Positions 56,701 through 63,589 of a DNA stretch of 64,000 nucleotides are shown one piece after another. Numbering within the stretch: the stretch's first letter is position 1; each line of letters begins with the position of its first letter. This stretch comes from Diabrotica undecimpunctata (Eukaryota > Arthropoda > Insecta > Coleoptera > Chrysomelidae): assembly GCF_040954645.1 (NCBI RefSeq), contig NC_092804.1, positions 42,127,753-42,191,752 on the forward strand, read 5' to 3'. Below the pieces are notes generated by a model, which worked only from the letters and a program-made list of their open reading frames with translations, did not search any database and was not told the DNA's origin. The translations under genes and the position numbers were made by a program.

Positions 56701-59700
56701 AATTGTCATCGTTTTTCCTGGATTATTTCTCATCCAAGAATCGCAACTTGAATTGAAAGCCTTTTTGAAGGGACCGTAGATAGAACGATCCAGAGGTTGC
56801 AACTTATGCGAACAGTGCGGGGGAAATGACAAGACGACAATGCCATTTGTTTTACAGAAATCCAAGCAGCGTATACTTATGTGCGACTGGTGGTTATCAA
56901 GTAAAAGCAATACTTTATTTTCGGTTGAAGCGTTAGTATGCTTTTGAAAATGATTAAGGTATACCAAGAACTCTTCCTCTTGCATCCACCCGCTCCAATA
57001 CACCCCACTGAACCGTCACGGACTAAGTGATCCTTGTATCTTTTTCGTGGAAAAATAAAAATGGGCGGTATACTGTTACCGATAGCATTGACGGCTAAAG
57101 CTATGGTCACCAATGTTCCCCTCTCTCCGGATGTAAGTGCTCCCACCTGTCTTGTCCCCTTTTCGGCAACAACTTTACTAGGTTTTTGAACCGTCGTTAC
57201 CCCCGTTTCATCAATATTATATATATCTTTTGGTTCAAATTTGTACTTATCCATTACATTAGCCAGGTTATCATAAAAAAGTTTTACGTTCGTTACATTG
57301 AAACTGGTTGCTCTGGAAAGACTTGTGGCTTGAGCGCAGCGGATTGAAAGTTCTGGATTGCGTTTCATAAATCCAGAGAACCAATCTTCTCCTGCCATAG
57401 CATTTTGTCTCCAGGTATCAGGCATGTTCAATGAATATTTCACGGCCAATTGAAAGGCTAATTTCCGAATTTCTTTAGGCGGTAACCTGTAAAATATATG
57501 TGCCGCTTTGATTATGTATCCAGCAACGCTTTTCTCCTGGTCTATCTCAAATACTCGTCTCACGCAATGATAACCCTTTGTGACTGGAGTAACAAATCCT
57601 TGCTCAATTGCTTTTTTCTTTTTTTTGATAAATCTACTTAATGACACGTAGTGTAGATCAAATTTAGCTGCAGCTGATCTTATGGATGTGTTATTTTCAG
57701 TAACCTTTTTATAGGCTTCTTCATAAACCAAAACGGGTTTTAAACCCCTTTCCGTTTTTCTCACTCGTACTCGTGGCATCCTAAAACAAACCAAACAGTT
57801 AATAGGGCTCGTGCACAAACTACGTTGACAATTTTTCCAAATTTTTTCTACAATTTAATCTAAATTATCTCACATGAATTTGAGGGGGGTATTAATAACG
57901 CCCCTAAAGTGTTAACCATTGGATACTCTACTACAACGTACAATAATAAATAACATAAAAGACTACTCTGGGGACAAGTGAAACATGTTTCAATCGTCCC
58001 CTATACTATTTGTTTTAATCGTCCCCACGAGACATTTTTTCGTAAACACTTAAATATCTTTTCACTCTAGGACAATAGTAATAATTTAAACTGGCCTTCC
58101 TAAAGAAGAAATGCCAATTTAACTACAAAAATAGTCGAAGCTGCATACTTACGTTCCGATATGTTGCGTCACCTTTTGTTGTTCAGTGCAAAAGTTTACT
58201 TCGGTAGAGGTAAATCACGCTAACGAGAATGTACTAATGCAAACGACAATCAATGGCTGACTGATAGAGACACTGGGCTTCTAGAGGCGCTGCGTTTGCT
58301 ACAAGCGCGCGCGGTTTTAATCACGGAATACTACCAATATGGCGGCTGTTTCAATTGTACTTTGTTTCAATTGTCCCCGGTCTACCCTACTGTAGATTTG
58401 CGCGAAGCTTCATACTATGTTTTCTGTATGTATAAAATTTAAATATGTTTAAAATTGAATAAAGTAATTTTATTATTTATTGATGAATTATATTTTAAAC
58501 AAATTATATTATATTATAACAATTCAATAAATGAGTGGCTTCAGATCAAAGACGGACATGTGTCAAAAAAAAAAAAAAAAATTAGTTAGGACTGGTGTCT
58601 TATAGAATTGTTACTATTCTTCTCAACGGTGATAATAGTTTCCTTCCAACACGGACGCAAATGCGTTATTTTCAACTTCACAGTTGAAGGTCTGTTTCAA
58701 AAACGGACTCATGCTATGAAGGTTTATTTCAAAAACGGACATCTCCCCAACAGCCAATGAGAATGCTGTATTGTGATCACATGACTGAGAAATCAATAAT
58801 GGCCGCCATTGCTTTCAACTTGTCTGATGTTAATCGTTTTATTTGTGTTTATCACTAGTTTAACTGTTTTTTTTGCATATTATTAGTTTACAAAGTAGTT
58901 TCATGGAGTCAAATATATCTGTCAATCCAGGGTCGACGCATAAGAGGAAGAGCGATCCCGAAAAATGGAAAAAAAAAACATCCAGAAACGACAAAGGTAA
59001 GTCTAATCATTGAACTCAATCATGTACTTAACATTTGATTGCTGTAACAAATTGTCAATAGGTGGGTGGAAGTTTGATATGTCAGAAGTTACTGTATATG
59101 TTCATCCGAGTTATGAATAGTTTTTAAGTGCTATGATAATGTCTGATTTTAAAATATGAAGCTTGAAAGTTGGCTGTAAAAACATGACCAGCTTAGTACC
59201 ATTTGCTAAAGTTTTTCATAAAATTGAGAGATTCCTCATGGAAATTCTGACTATTGACTTGAATGAATAGACTATTCAATGAATTAACTAAAGTTTAATT
59301 AATTCCTCCTTTTGTATGTTCATGCAGGTACTCAGCCAAAGGTCTTCCTTTATACCCCACCTGTGATCACCGAGTTGGATACCAGTGCCAACTTTTAACA
59401 ATGCATGATGTCATGGAGTTCCACAAAGCCTTTTACTTCATCCCAGAAAAAAGCAAACAAGATGCGTTCATTTTGAAATACTGTCGGGCTGGTCCACCCA
59501 ACCCCAAAAGAAAGAAGCTTGTATTATTTCTTGGATGGTGAGTGGCTGGTTTAGACAATTTTACAATACCACAAAGAAAAGCATTTTGTGCTGAAACATT
59601 AGCTATGTTCCAGAAATTTGTAAACATAGCTTTCCTTTCTCCTTGAGAAATTTTTTGACTGCATTTTCCCTGGCATGTACACTCCCTGTTATGAAACTCT

Positions 59701-61914
59701 TTCGCCTTTATCAACTTTTTCGATGTAGCAACATATTGTTCTCCACAGTTTCTTTTTTGTTTTCGAACATTCTTGATATGTTTACTTGGCTCTCTATTTC
59801 GCTTTCTGCGGACATGCTTGGTAGTTGATCCCAATACCAACTTCGGACGTTTGTCAGCTGAAACAAACGTGCAAATAAAATATTGCTATTCACGCTTTTG
59901 ACGTTGTGAAAGGGAATAAAAAAATTTAAACTTACCGCTATCAGAACTAGATTTTGTTGAATCGTCGTCATTTTCTGGCTCGTACTCGCTATCAATAGCA
60001 CTAAATGGCTGTTTTACTGATTCACTAGAACTCATTTTACCACAAGCAGACGTGACACTTATAACAAACTCGTGACAGATTTTTTGACAGAATGGTCTTA
60101 ACACGGCAAACTTCATAGCATTTGACATATATCACAGTAGCGTCGTCTGTGAGTGAACGGATGCACTAATATTTTTCAAATTTTGTAGTAAAATAGAACA
60201 CTGTTAGACAGAATTATATATCGAGAAAGCGCGTAACGGGAAATTCTTGACTTAGACCAGTCTGGTTTTCAACGGCTCATATATAATGTTGAGGCTCCTA
60301 TTAATAATTGGAAAAGTTGTAGAAATTTTAGGTAGGTAATTTTGGGGTAGGTTTAGAGGGAAGCCGGAGGTAGGAGTGACAAACTTTTTTGCATCTTTTT
60401 CGGGTTCCAAAATTTACAATTGACATTCTCAGTTAAATTCAGTTTTTGGAGATAAAATTTCTGACGACTGGATTAATATGGCCATTATGTAAAACATTAT
60501 TTTGGCCTAAATACTATGAAGTATATTTGAAATGAAGTGGGAAAATATCTTAATGGAAAAGCATAAAAATGGCCCAGAAACAAACGAGAAATTTCAATGG
60601 ATTCTTCAGGAAGAATAGCAAGATCTCTGGAAAGGTGAAATAGCCAACCTAATTCCAAGTACATGTCACATATCATTTAATTTAGTTTATATTTTTTTAT
60701 TTTTCAAATGTTTTAGAATAAACTGATGGTTTTTGTTAGTACATATGCTAATGTTTTAATTTTAATAATATTTTTTAAACTTCTGTTCTATCATAAACTT
60801 GATCTTTAAACTTCTTTTGTTACATCTAATCACTAAAAATACCAGTTTTACATAGTTTAATGTTATTTTATTGATAATAAATTAAGTAATGAAAGAAATT
60901 AATAACAAACCAATATAAATATGTCACTTCTACCCGTAAACTTCTCAGCCCCCTCATTTTATATCTTTTTATATAATATCTAATATTACCTATAAATATA
61001 AAACTAAATAGACTGTATTTGTTTCTTTATTACCTGGTATTTGTGAAGATATGGGTATGATTTTTTATTTGGTATATTCATATACAAAATTTATTAACTA
61101 GTATAATACTAAAACGCAGACTCCTAGATCCATCAAATCAAAAACATACAATTTCAAATAATCTGTACATCCCACCCAACAGTGGGATGTACATATCAGT
61201 GTACTGATTGTGACAGGAAATGGGTAGTCTTGACGAGGCGAAGATCTAATTGTCCTAGGGGGTTACACATGAATAGAAAATAAAAAATGTTTAAAAAACT
61301 CACTTGTATTTTGTCGCTGCCATATCAATTATCTGAAGTACACAACGACTTTTTGTCACATGTTTAATAGTGTCTGCTACAGTTGCAGGCAAAACGTTAC
61401 GAAGAAATAACTATAAACCACGGTATGTAAATCCCAAAATTTCCCAAACAATGCATCATTATTTGGAAAGGTTGATAAGCGCCATCTATTCCATATGTCT
61501 CGCGATGAGATATCAGATAAATATTATGCGCTGCTAAGCAAAATATATGTATGGGATGATTTTTATAGGAAGTAGGATTAATCGAGAAATAATTATTTGT
61601 AAATTATTTAATTCAAAAATTCGTTTTACACTTCACATTGCAACTGAATAAGTTCGTTAAGATACTATATTTCTACTACAAAATACTTATTGAATGCCAC
61701 AATAATGTCTCTTATGTTGGAACTTTGAGACATAAAACATCCCAAATTATACTATCAGAGAGATATTTACCTCCTCTTCGCCTATTGTCTGGTCCGTAGT
61801 CATATCTTCTATCGATTTCAGGACGCATTGGTTTTCGATAATATTCGTCGTTCCTCCATCGATCTGCTCCTCTGTAATCGACAGAGCCGTGGTAACTAAC
61901 AACGGGTCTGGGAG
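35154..61914 (-). CDS. PAN/apple-domain extracellular protein, eleven exons (5' end outside)
   Basis: Minus-strand exons: 61914-61771, 55388-54888, 53500-53362, 53304-53135, 48770-48632, 43978-43770, 43586-43439, 41489-41293, 39161-38966, 36628-36384 and 35722-35175 (stop). All junctions are AG/GT and the phase closes every time, giving about 878 codons. A Tyr/Asn/Pro-rich N-terminal part (residues 1-215) is followed by three PAN/apple domains (about 215-318, 319-434, 435-549). Then come a Cys-rich module (550-696) with WDYCCRPDHQCG and CYVGP...WRRC, and a Thr/Ser-rich tail. PAN domains are disulphide-linked modules for protein or sugar binding, typical of secreted or cuticle-associated proteins. 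No membrane segment or ZP domain is seen, and the signal peptide would lie upstream. I cannot name the orthologue. The introns are full of TEs. Confidence 0.88.
36384..36628 (-). CDS. PAN gene exon 10: end of Cys-rich module and Pro-rich linker
   Basis: CYVGPDRTQWRRCNDRYYPY supplies the last cysteines, then PPGQSRPWRPPLFRPDRLPS and a proline-rich linker ending FLEPPKP. Acceptor ATATTTAAG, donor GTAAGC; phase 2 to 1. Confidence 0.88.
36830..37225. repeat. Dispersed motif repeated three times, one inverted
   Basis: AAATCTTAAATNGGAACC followed by TTTTTANTGCANATTCGGAT occurs at about 36840-36885 and 37010-37055 and, reversed, at about 37165-37212 (AATCGTAATCTGCAATAAAA, ATTTAAGATTTCTTAA). Looks like a foldback or MITE cluster in the intron between exons 10 and 9 of the PAN gene. 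Confidence 0.55.
37532..37876 (-). pseudogene. Coiled-coil open segment, possibly LINE ORF1-like
   Basis: The minus strand is open for about 110 codons from a stop near 37880 to TGA at 37532. It reads LACTELRVDDRDNDNDDLQL, then QIDGKVAEITTKSKDLEIKL, NVFVRGVPESAGNIQTKKG and EKKFFEEILHTIKCK. A coiled-coil followed by a VRGVPE-type strand resembles the L1-type ORF1 (transposase_22) arrangement. No start codon in frame upstream. It sits in a PAN gene intron beside an RTE-like fragment. Confidence 0.5.
37979..38425 (-). pseudogene. RTE-like 3' fragment with (GAA)n tail
   Basis: The minus strand reads KEMKGRIYKTVIRSIMTYAA near 38340, then VRNRTVEWNDHISRMKARDG and IGRRSIGRPRKRLERQLTGI, and ends in a GAAGAAGAAGAAGA tail at 37979-37993. 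Indels break the frame several times. Different subfamily from 44069-46046 (EWNDHISRM instead of YLGHI-type text). Confidence 0.7.
38966..39161 (-). CDS. PAN gene exon 9: Cys-rich module, first half
   Basis: DTWRVYSVNGWPCKRGALCK then GFWFCEIEGGEHGAWDYCC and RPDHQCGASNGYPYLW. Six cysteines in a compact module distinct from PAN, which I cannot name. Phase 1 to 2; donor GTAAGT. Confidence 0.88.
39590..40020 (+). pseudogene. R1/jockey-like RNase H domain, decayed
   Basis: The plus strand reads TDGSKTVE-(shift)-RLGAGIFSSG, then INICTDNQAVMVAFLSP, KVGPGLVWECQEKLYRLTEH and NNVTLVWV-stop-GYREY, then NERAEAFARARRG in another frame. The TDGS start, TDNQA strand and WV-G-(R/H) motif define a non-LTR RNase H. 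Several indels. Confidence 0.75.
40030..41050. other. PAN gene intron, nothing recognised
   Basis: A+T-rich intron DNA. A short (GAA)5 run at about 40537-40555 may be another RTE-type tail without recognisable body. Confidence 0.4.
41055..41187 (+). CDS. First-exon-like segment of an unrecognised repeated gene family
   Basis: From ATG at 41055 the plus strand reads MASFTEFSGESDPYHDSDNS, then an acidic run and NKRRKKYALNK, leaving at a GTAACA donor in phase 1. The style and exit phase match the first exon at 60035-59936 (MSSSESVKQ...EPENDDDST). It is probably the start of another copy of that family; no second exon was found nearby. Confidence 0.35.
41293..41489 (-). CDS. PAN gene exon 8: second half of PAN domain 3
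   Basis: SKGSRNVPNCYLSDIYQRDL then YVYDPNALLFAWDNYNPDCV. The NCYLS strand and late Cys match exons 4 and 6. Acceptor TATTATAG, donor GTAAGA; phase 2 to 1. Confidence 0.9.
41490..42900. other. PAN gene intron, nothing recognised
   Basis: Open frames at 41624-41917 (-) and 42239-42448 (+) match no family I know and have no splice support. Confidence 0.35.
42905..43370 (-). pseudogene. R1/jockey-like C-terminal fragment
   Basis: The minus strand reads VREMVEKMMRDEWRWTRIHK then FIRELLSSNERRR near 43340-43240, similar to the helical tail after RNase H in R1/jockey pol proteins. The rest is broken by stops. Confidence 0.4.
43439..43586 (-). CDS. PAN gene exon 7: first half of PAN domain 3
   Basis: CYIGFGSPARLLPQAIKKSL then SSELECKEECTRARLKSLFQ and CMSFSFW at the junction. 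148 bp, phase 1 to 2; acceptor TTTTTTAG, donor GTAAGT. Confidence 0.9.
43770..43978 (-). CDS. PAN gene exon 6: second half of PAN domain 2
   Basis: YGPPIIRGSIDNCQLTDWPY then PEPGFEVYERGSFGHGCETG, closing with NQPKQLNPDQ. Acceptor TTTTAG, donor GTAAGT; phase 2 to 1. Confidence 0.88.
44069..46020 (+). pseudogene. RTE-like pol: reverse transcriptase with stop in the YADD motif
   Basis: A helical linker (WMKDEIIEMMDERRQLKNRN) opens the copy. The fingers follow after a stop (KATHQAKNNKASGPDQIYSE and IPLPKKPKKY in other frames). The palm is well preserved: FGFRRCLGTSEAL, CFIDFEKAFDRVKHTRL (motif A), GVRQGCILSPIFFNVYS (motif B). Motif C reads R-stop-ADDTVILAENI, the family tyrosine being replaced by TAA at 45247-45249. 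The thumb follows (NWGLSINIDKTKYM, FKYLGCWI), then EMWLYRRILKISWTSRTRNE and YLGHIIRGPRYEF. At least four stops or shifts make it inactive. It would reverse transcribe its own RNA at a nick. Confidence 0.92.
44069..46046 (+). mobile_element. RTE-like non-LTR retrotransposon, ~2 kb, 10-bp TSD
   Basis: AGTATGGATG flanks the copy (44059-44068, 46047-46056). The 3' end is GGGATATGGCACTCTAAGAA plus a GAAGAAGAA tail. The 5' end is truncated within or after the endonuclease. It lies in the intron between PAN gene exons 6 and 5, transcribed opposite to that gene. Confidence 0.93.
46057..46783. other. PAN gene intron, nothing recognised
   Basis: No motif, TIR or repeat noted. Confidence 0.4.
46860..47030. 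mobile_element. hAT-type MITE, 171 bp, TSD TGTGTAAT
   Basis: Ends CAGTGGCGGGTCC and (reverse complement) CACTGGCGGCTAC; TGTGTAAT flanks it at 46852-46859 and 47031-47038. It contains a C8-9 run in CATGACCCCCCCCCT. Nested in the 46792-47816 element, whose TIR begins with the same CAGTGGCGG. Confidence 0.92.
47590..47783 (-). mobile_element. RTE-like 3' fragment, 9-bp TSD GCCTATCCT
   Basis: GCCTATCCT flanks the fragment (47581-47589, 47784-47792). On the minus strand it encodes LLQLIIQGKIQGKRSVGRRR then ISWLRNLREWYGCTSIELFR, with a GAAGAAGAAG-type tail at its 47590 end. This is a 5'-truncated TPRT product of about 194 bp inside the hAT element. Confidence 0.92.
47825..48631. other. PAN gene intron, little recognised
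   Basis: A minus-strand trace of RTE-like text may lie near 48000-48060 (reading close to LFRSLVESTATYGGEGWT), too short for a separate entry. The rest is A+T-rich. Confidence 0.35.
48632..48770 (-). CDS. PAN gene exon 5: first half of PAN domain 2
   Basis: DCFWRVRSGERLHQKIVRDS then VDCQVECLTSTKFTCRAYSY. Same length (139 bp) and phase (1 to 2) as exon 3. Donor GTAAGT. Confidence 0.9.
49560..50795 (+). pseudogene. Tc1/mariner-like DDE transposase, decayed, split by a retrotransposon
   Basis: Plus strand: YNVHLVQELLKDDFDRKIEF-like text, then CETIIERRNRDQSF and FSDEATFMLNGHVNRQ, which holds the first catalytic Asp. After the inserted RTE fragment it resumes with NNHIIGLYFFGE and, in another frame, ESIEWPPRSPDSTW, FFMGIFEKKVC and a C-terminal FTARFSSCIIAEGRQFQHF. 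Indels and stops occur throughout. The order matches insect Tc1/mariner-superfamily transposases that cut and paste at TA. Confidence 0.8.
49941..50330 (-). mobile_element. RTE-like 3' fragment, 11-bp TSD ACCGGCATTAT
   Basis: ACCGGCATTAT is duplicated at 49930-49940 and 50331-50341. The minus strand reads VNKLEAFEMWIYRRMLKISW, then TSNEEVLHRIGKERELFNTV, VRKTSYLGHILRNNKYQYAQ and NFEQLIRTAEDREDFKIVVA, then a short UTR and an AAGAAGAAGAAG tail. This frame is open for 126 codons without a stop, so the insertion is fairly young. Confidence 0.95.
51150..52700 (-). pseudogene. Ty3/gypsy-type gag-pol fragment (LTRs not seen)
   Basis: The minus strand shows a gag end near 52700-52200 (AVSADGATVTPLNINDTKVQ), a CCHC knuckle (CKSCNKKGHFAKVC, about 52220-52180) and a protease-like stretch starting ALIDT near 52045, which continues through NLCADIIISQDVLS. 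The reverse transcriptase start follows (KSHRHSVEDQIFIKNELKKL, LNDGIIEESQSPW, TVFSAIDFQSA, FCRIPFGVTNGVASFQRTID). The frame is lost at an expanded CTCTCC/GGAGAG run (51538-51568). The catalytic YxDD region and everything downstream are missing. It lies in the intron between PAN gene exons 5 and 4. Confidence 0.85.
53135..53304 (-). CDS. PAN gene exon 4: second half of PAN domain 1
   Basis: Starts YTITVSEPTDNCYLSNLNY (the NCxLS strand of PAN domains) and ends NRCNLPAIERRDDS. Acceptor TTTTTCAG, donor GTAAGT; phase 2 to 1. Confidence 0.88.
53362..53500 (-). CDS. PAN gene exon 3: first half of PAN domain 1
   Basis: DCSLRSVTGFKLHKRIVKQY leads to YECELLCFKERAFVCESYAY, the N-terminal helix and CxxxC...C pattern of a PAN domain. 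Acceptor TTTGTAG, donor GTAATA; 139 bp, phase 1 to 2, like exons 5 and 7. Confidence 0.9.
53505..54410. other. PAN gene intron, nothing recognised
   Basis: Open frames at 53684-53967 are low-complexity hydrophobic and not supported. Confidence 0.4.
54415..54700 (+). pseudogene. jockey-like reverse transcriptase thumb fragment
   Basis: The plus strand reads FLGMWLDQNLSWKNIDQLVA then SCNTRLN, WDWSSDFDTLISL and RAVIRSKIEL, typical of the segment after the polymerase palm in jockey-like pol proteins. Stops and shifts present. Confidence 0.6.
54888..55388 (-). CDS. PAN gene exon 2 (Tyr/Pro/Asn-rich segment)
   Basis: 501 bp, phase 1 in and out. It reads DHSYLPRPNQDDRNNNNRRY, then HILPPKPPPYRQKVYDTLTY and a C-terminal SALLPVEHRRPIYNYIQEG. 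No cysteine. Low complexity suggests an extended matrix or cuticle-type region. Confidence 0.85.
55667..58387 (-). mobile_element. pogo/Tigger element, 2.7 kb, TA target, nearly intact
   Basis: TIRs start GGGTAGACCGGGGACAATTG and match exactly at both ends, next to TA (55665-55666, 58388-58389). The subterminal regions carry extra copies of a GGGGACAATTGAAAC motif (near 55860-55870, 55900-55915, 57970-58030, 58365-58380). A transposase gene fills 55975-57779 on the minus strand. It lies in the intron between PAN gene exons 2 and 1, same orientation. Confidence 0.95.
55975..57779 (-). pseudogene. pogo/Tigger transposase with C-terminal PHD-like finger, one frameshift
   Basis: Start MPRVRVRKTERGLKPVLVYE at 57779, a psq/CENP-B-type helix-turn-helix (SIRSAAAKFDLHYVSLSRF). 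Then RKLAFQLAVKYSLNMPDTWR and GEDWFSGFMKRNPELSIR. The DDE domain has YNIDETGVTTV (first Asp) and, after a one-base frameshift near 56990, KVLLLLDNHQSHISI (second Asp) and HKLQPLDRSIYGPFKKAF. A basic Lys-rich linker precedes the end CLVCLEAYRSSRPGEKWVQC then NECRHWSHEECT and CHNC, a PHD-like zinc finger. Stop at 55975. Full family length is present; the single shift appears to be the only lesion. The enzyme would move the element by cut and paste at TA. Confidence 0.93.
58390..58900. other. PAN gene intron; short repeat near 58690-58745
   Basis: TTTCAAAAACGGACNNATGC-like text occurs twice (58693 and 58728), with a related AAAGACGGACATG near 58545. An A17 run is at 58566-58582. No gene before 58903. 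Confidence 0.4.
58903..59541 (+). pseudogene. Two-exon gene of an unrecognised repeated family, frameshifted
   Basis: Exon 1 (58903-58996) starts MESNISVNPGSTHKRKSDPE and ends at donor AAAG/GTAAGT. Exon 2 (59328-59541) follows ATGCAG and reads YSAKGLPLYPTCDHRVGYQC, then LLTMHDVMEFHKAFYFIPEK and SKQDAFILKY, ending LVLFLGW-stop. The exons join in one frame only if the A10 run near 58970 is shifted (KNIQKRQR then YSAKG). The pattern KWKKNxxKR, Cys pair, F..FY.....KQDAFIL is also present in the minus-strand gene at 59560-60035. I recall this as a widespread uncharacterised insect family, often linked to TEs; its function is unknown to me. Confidence 0.55.
59560..60035 (-). CDS. Second member of the same unrecognised family, convergent
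   Basis: Exon 1 is 60035-59936 (MSSSESVKQPFSAIDSEYEP, acidic, then STKSSSDS), with donor GTAAGT. Exon 2 starts at 59857 after TTTCAG: ADKRPKLVLGSTTKHVRRKR, then SKHIKNVRKQKRNCGEQYVA, AKEFHNRECTCQGKCSQKIS and FTNFWNIANVSAQNAFLCGI. The phase closes at the junction. The frame then runs antisense through the 3' end of the plus-strand member, stopping at 59433, so the true 3' end is unclear (a donor-like site is near 59540). Basic region, Cys-x-Cys-x3-Cys segment and F-W helix; unknown function, possibly DNA binding. Confidence 0.5.
60130..61770. other. PAN gene intron, little recognised
   Basis: At 61304-61412 the minus strand is open for 36 codons (LFLRNVLPATVADTIKHVTK, then SRCVLQIIDMAATKYK) between TATAG and a GTGAG donor. 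It may be an unplaced exon or TE piece. Otherwise A+T-rich with a small hairpin CCCACCCAACAGTGGG near 61170-61190. Confidence 0.35.
61771..61914 (-). CDS. PAN gene exon 1 in window (Arg/Tyr-rich)
   Basis: Acceptor TTTAATAG is followed by CTCCCAGACC at 61914; donor GTAAAT follows 61771. It reads APRPVVSYHGSVDYRGADRW then RNDEYYRKPMRPEIDRRYDY. It leaves in phase 1, completed by GAT at 55388. An earlier exon must supply its first base. Confidence 0.75.
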
Positions 61915-61955
61915 CTATTAAACAAAAAACATATATTAAAATTGTAAAATATATA

Positions 61956-63335
61956 GTTGGGTGAGGGAAACAGACGAGAGGGAGGAGGAACCACTAACGA
62001 TTCTTGAAGTTAAAGATGAAATTAAAAAACTAGCCAGAAACAAATCACCCGGAATAGATAATCTCCCAGCTGAATTATATAAAGAAGGTGAACACGATAC
62101 CATAATGGCATTATAGCAGCTTATAAAAGAAATATGGACACATAAATCGCTCTCCAATGATTGGAATATTGGGATACTTTGCACCATACACAAAAAAGGA
62201 GATATCTTTGAATGGTCTAGCCACAGAGGAATTACGCTTCAAAATGCAGCTTATAAAATATTTTCCACAGTACACTATAGCACCATATGCAGAATGCAAT
62301 GAAAGAGCTAGAAATACCAAATCAGGTGGTAAATTTAACAAAACTAACTCTTGAAAAAGTTAAATGTAGACTACGAATTCAGGGGGAACTGTCTGAACCT
62401 TTTAAATCAAATAACGGGATGAGCTAGGGAGACTGTATACTGTTCAATCTGGCTTTGGAAGAAATTTTATGTATGTCACAAATCACAACCATTGGTTTAA
62501 TATATAATAAATCAGTTCAAATCCTTGTTCATGCTGATGATATCAATATTATTGGGAAAACGGAAAACGCTGTACGAAAGACGTATGTAGCATTAAAAGA
62601 ATCAGCTACAAAAATGGGTTTATTAATAAACACCAACAAAACGAAGTATATGAAAATAAGCACGCAACCAAAAATCCTATGACCACTTGTTATAGAAAAC
62701 GAAGTCATCAAAGCAGTGAACGAATTTGTATACCTGAGAGCGCTACTTAATACTGAAAATAATACTACCGCAGAGATAAACTGCAGAATTTGTACAGCCA
62801 ACAGATGCTATTTTGTGCTTAATCTCCTCATTAAATGCACAATTATATCGAGAACTACAAAAATAAAATTCTACAAAACAATAATACGCCCAGTCCTAAC
62901 TATGTCCTAATATGGGTCAGAGACCTGGACAAAAAGTAATGAAAACATGTTAGGATGTTTTGAAAGAAAAGTACTAAGGCGAATCTATGGAGCAGTGAAT
63001 AACAATGGAGTGTGAAGACGATACAACTTCGAACTTTATAGAATATACCAGGAACCAGATATCGTAAAACATATTAAGATTTATACTGAGGTGTATAAAG
63101 CATGTAAATCGGATGGAACAAAATGACCCAGCTAGAAAAACGCTCCGTGATAGACCTATTGATCAGAGAAGAAGGGAAAGAGCCAGAACAAAGTTGATTG
63201 ATAACATCAATGAAGACATGAGAAATATGGGAATACGTGTTTGGCGGAGGAAGCCGATGAATAGGGATGACTGGAGAGAAATTCTTGAGGAGACTAGGAC
63301 CCACGCTGGGTTGTAAAGCCAGCATGATGATGATG
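61956..63335 (+). mobile_element. RTE-like non-LTR retrotransposon, 9-bp TSD, GATGATGATG tail
   Basis: AAATATATA flanks it (61947-61955, 63336-63344). Plus-strand pieces in order: EVKDEIKKLARNKSPGIDNL (fingers), WNIGILCTIHKKGD, HRGITLQNAAYKIFS, then a broken palm with VHADDINIIGKTEN (motif C) and KMGLLINTNKTKYMK. The tail is RMEQNDPARKTLRDRPIDQR then MGIRVWRRKPMNRDDWREIL and CATGATGATGATG. 5'-truncated, many stops. Confidence 0.9.
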
Positions 63336-63589
63336 AAATATATAAAAGATATTTAGGATCTGTTTAGTATTTAGTACAGGCCTACTTTCAATACGCTCAA
63401 GATCCCATAAAATATTTTTACGCCGGAAACAAATCAGCCTCTTTACTTTAACGCTTTCTCTCTAATTTCGCTTCGATATTGCCATCAATATATGTTAAAG
63501 GATAATCGATAGTTGACTGGCTTCAATCTGTGTTCGATTATCTGCATCCCAACGAATACTAGGAAATTTATTGAAAAGTGAGTCTCATC

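Noticed and set aside
61304..61412. Extra PAN gene exon between exons 1 and 2
   Set aside because: Exons 1 and 2 already join in phase; this piece has a weak acceptor and no PAN-like features, so it is only mentioned as an open stretch.
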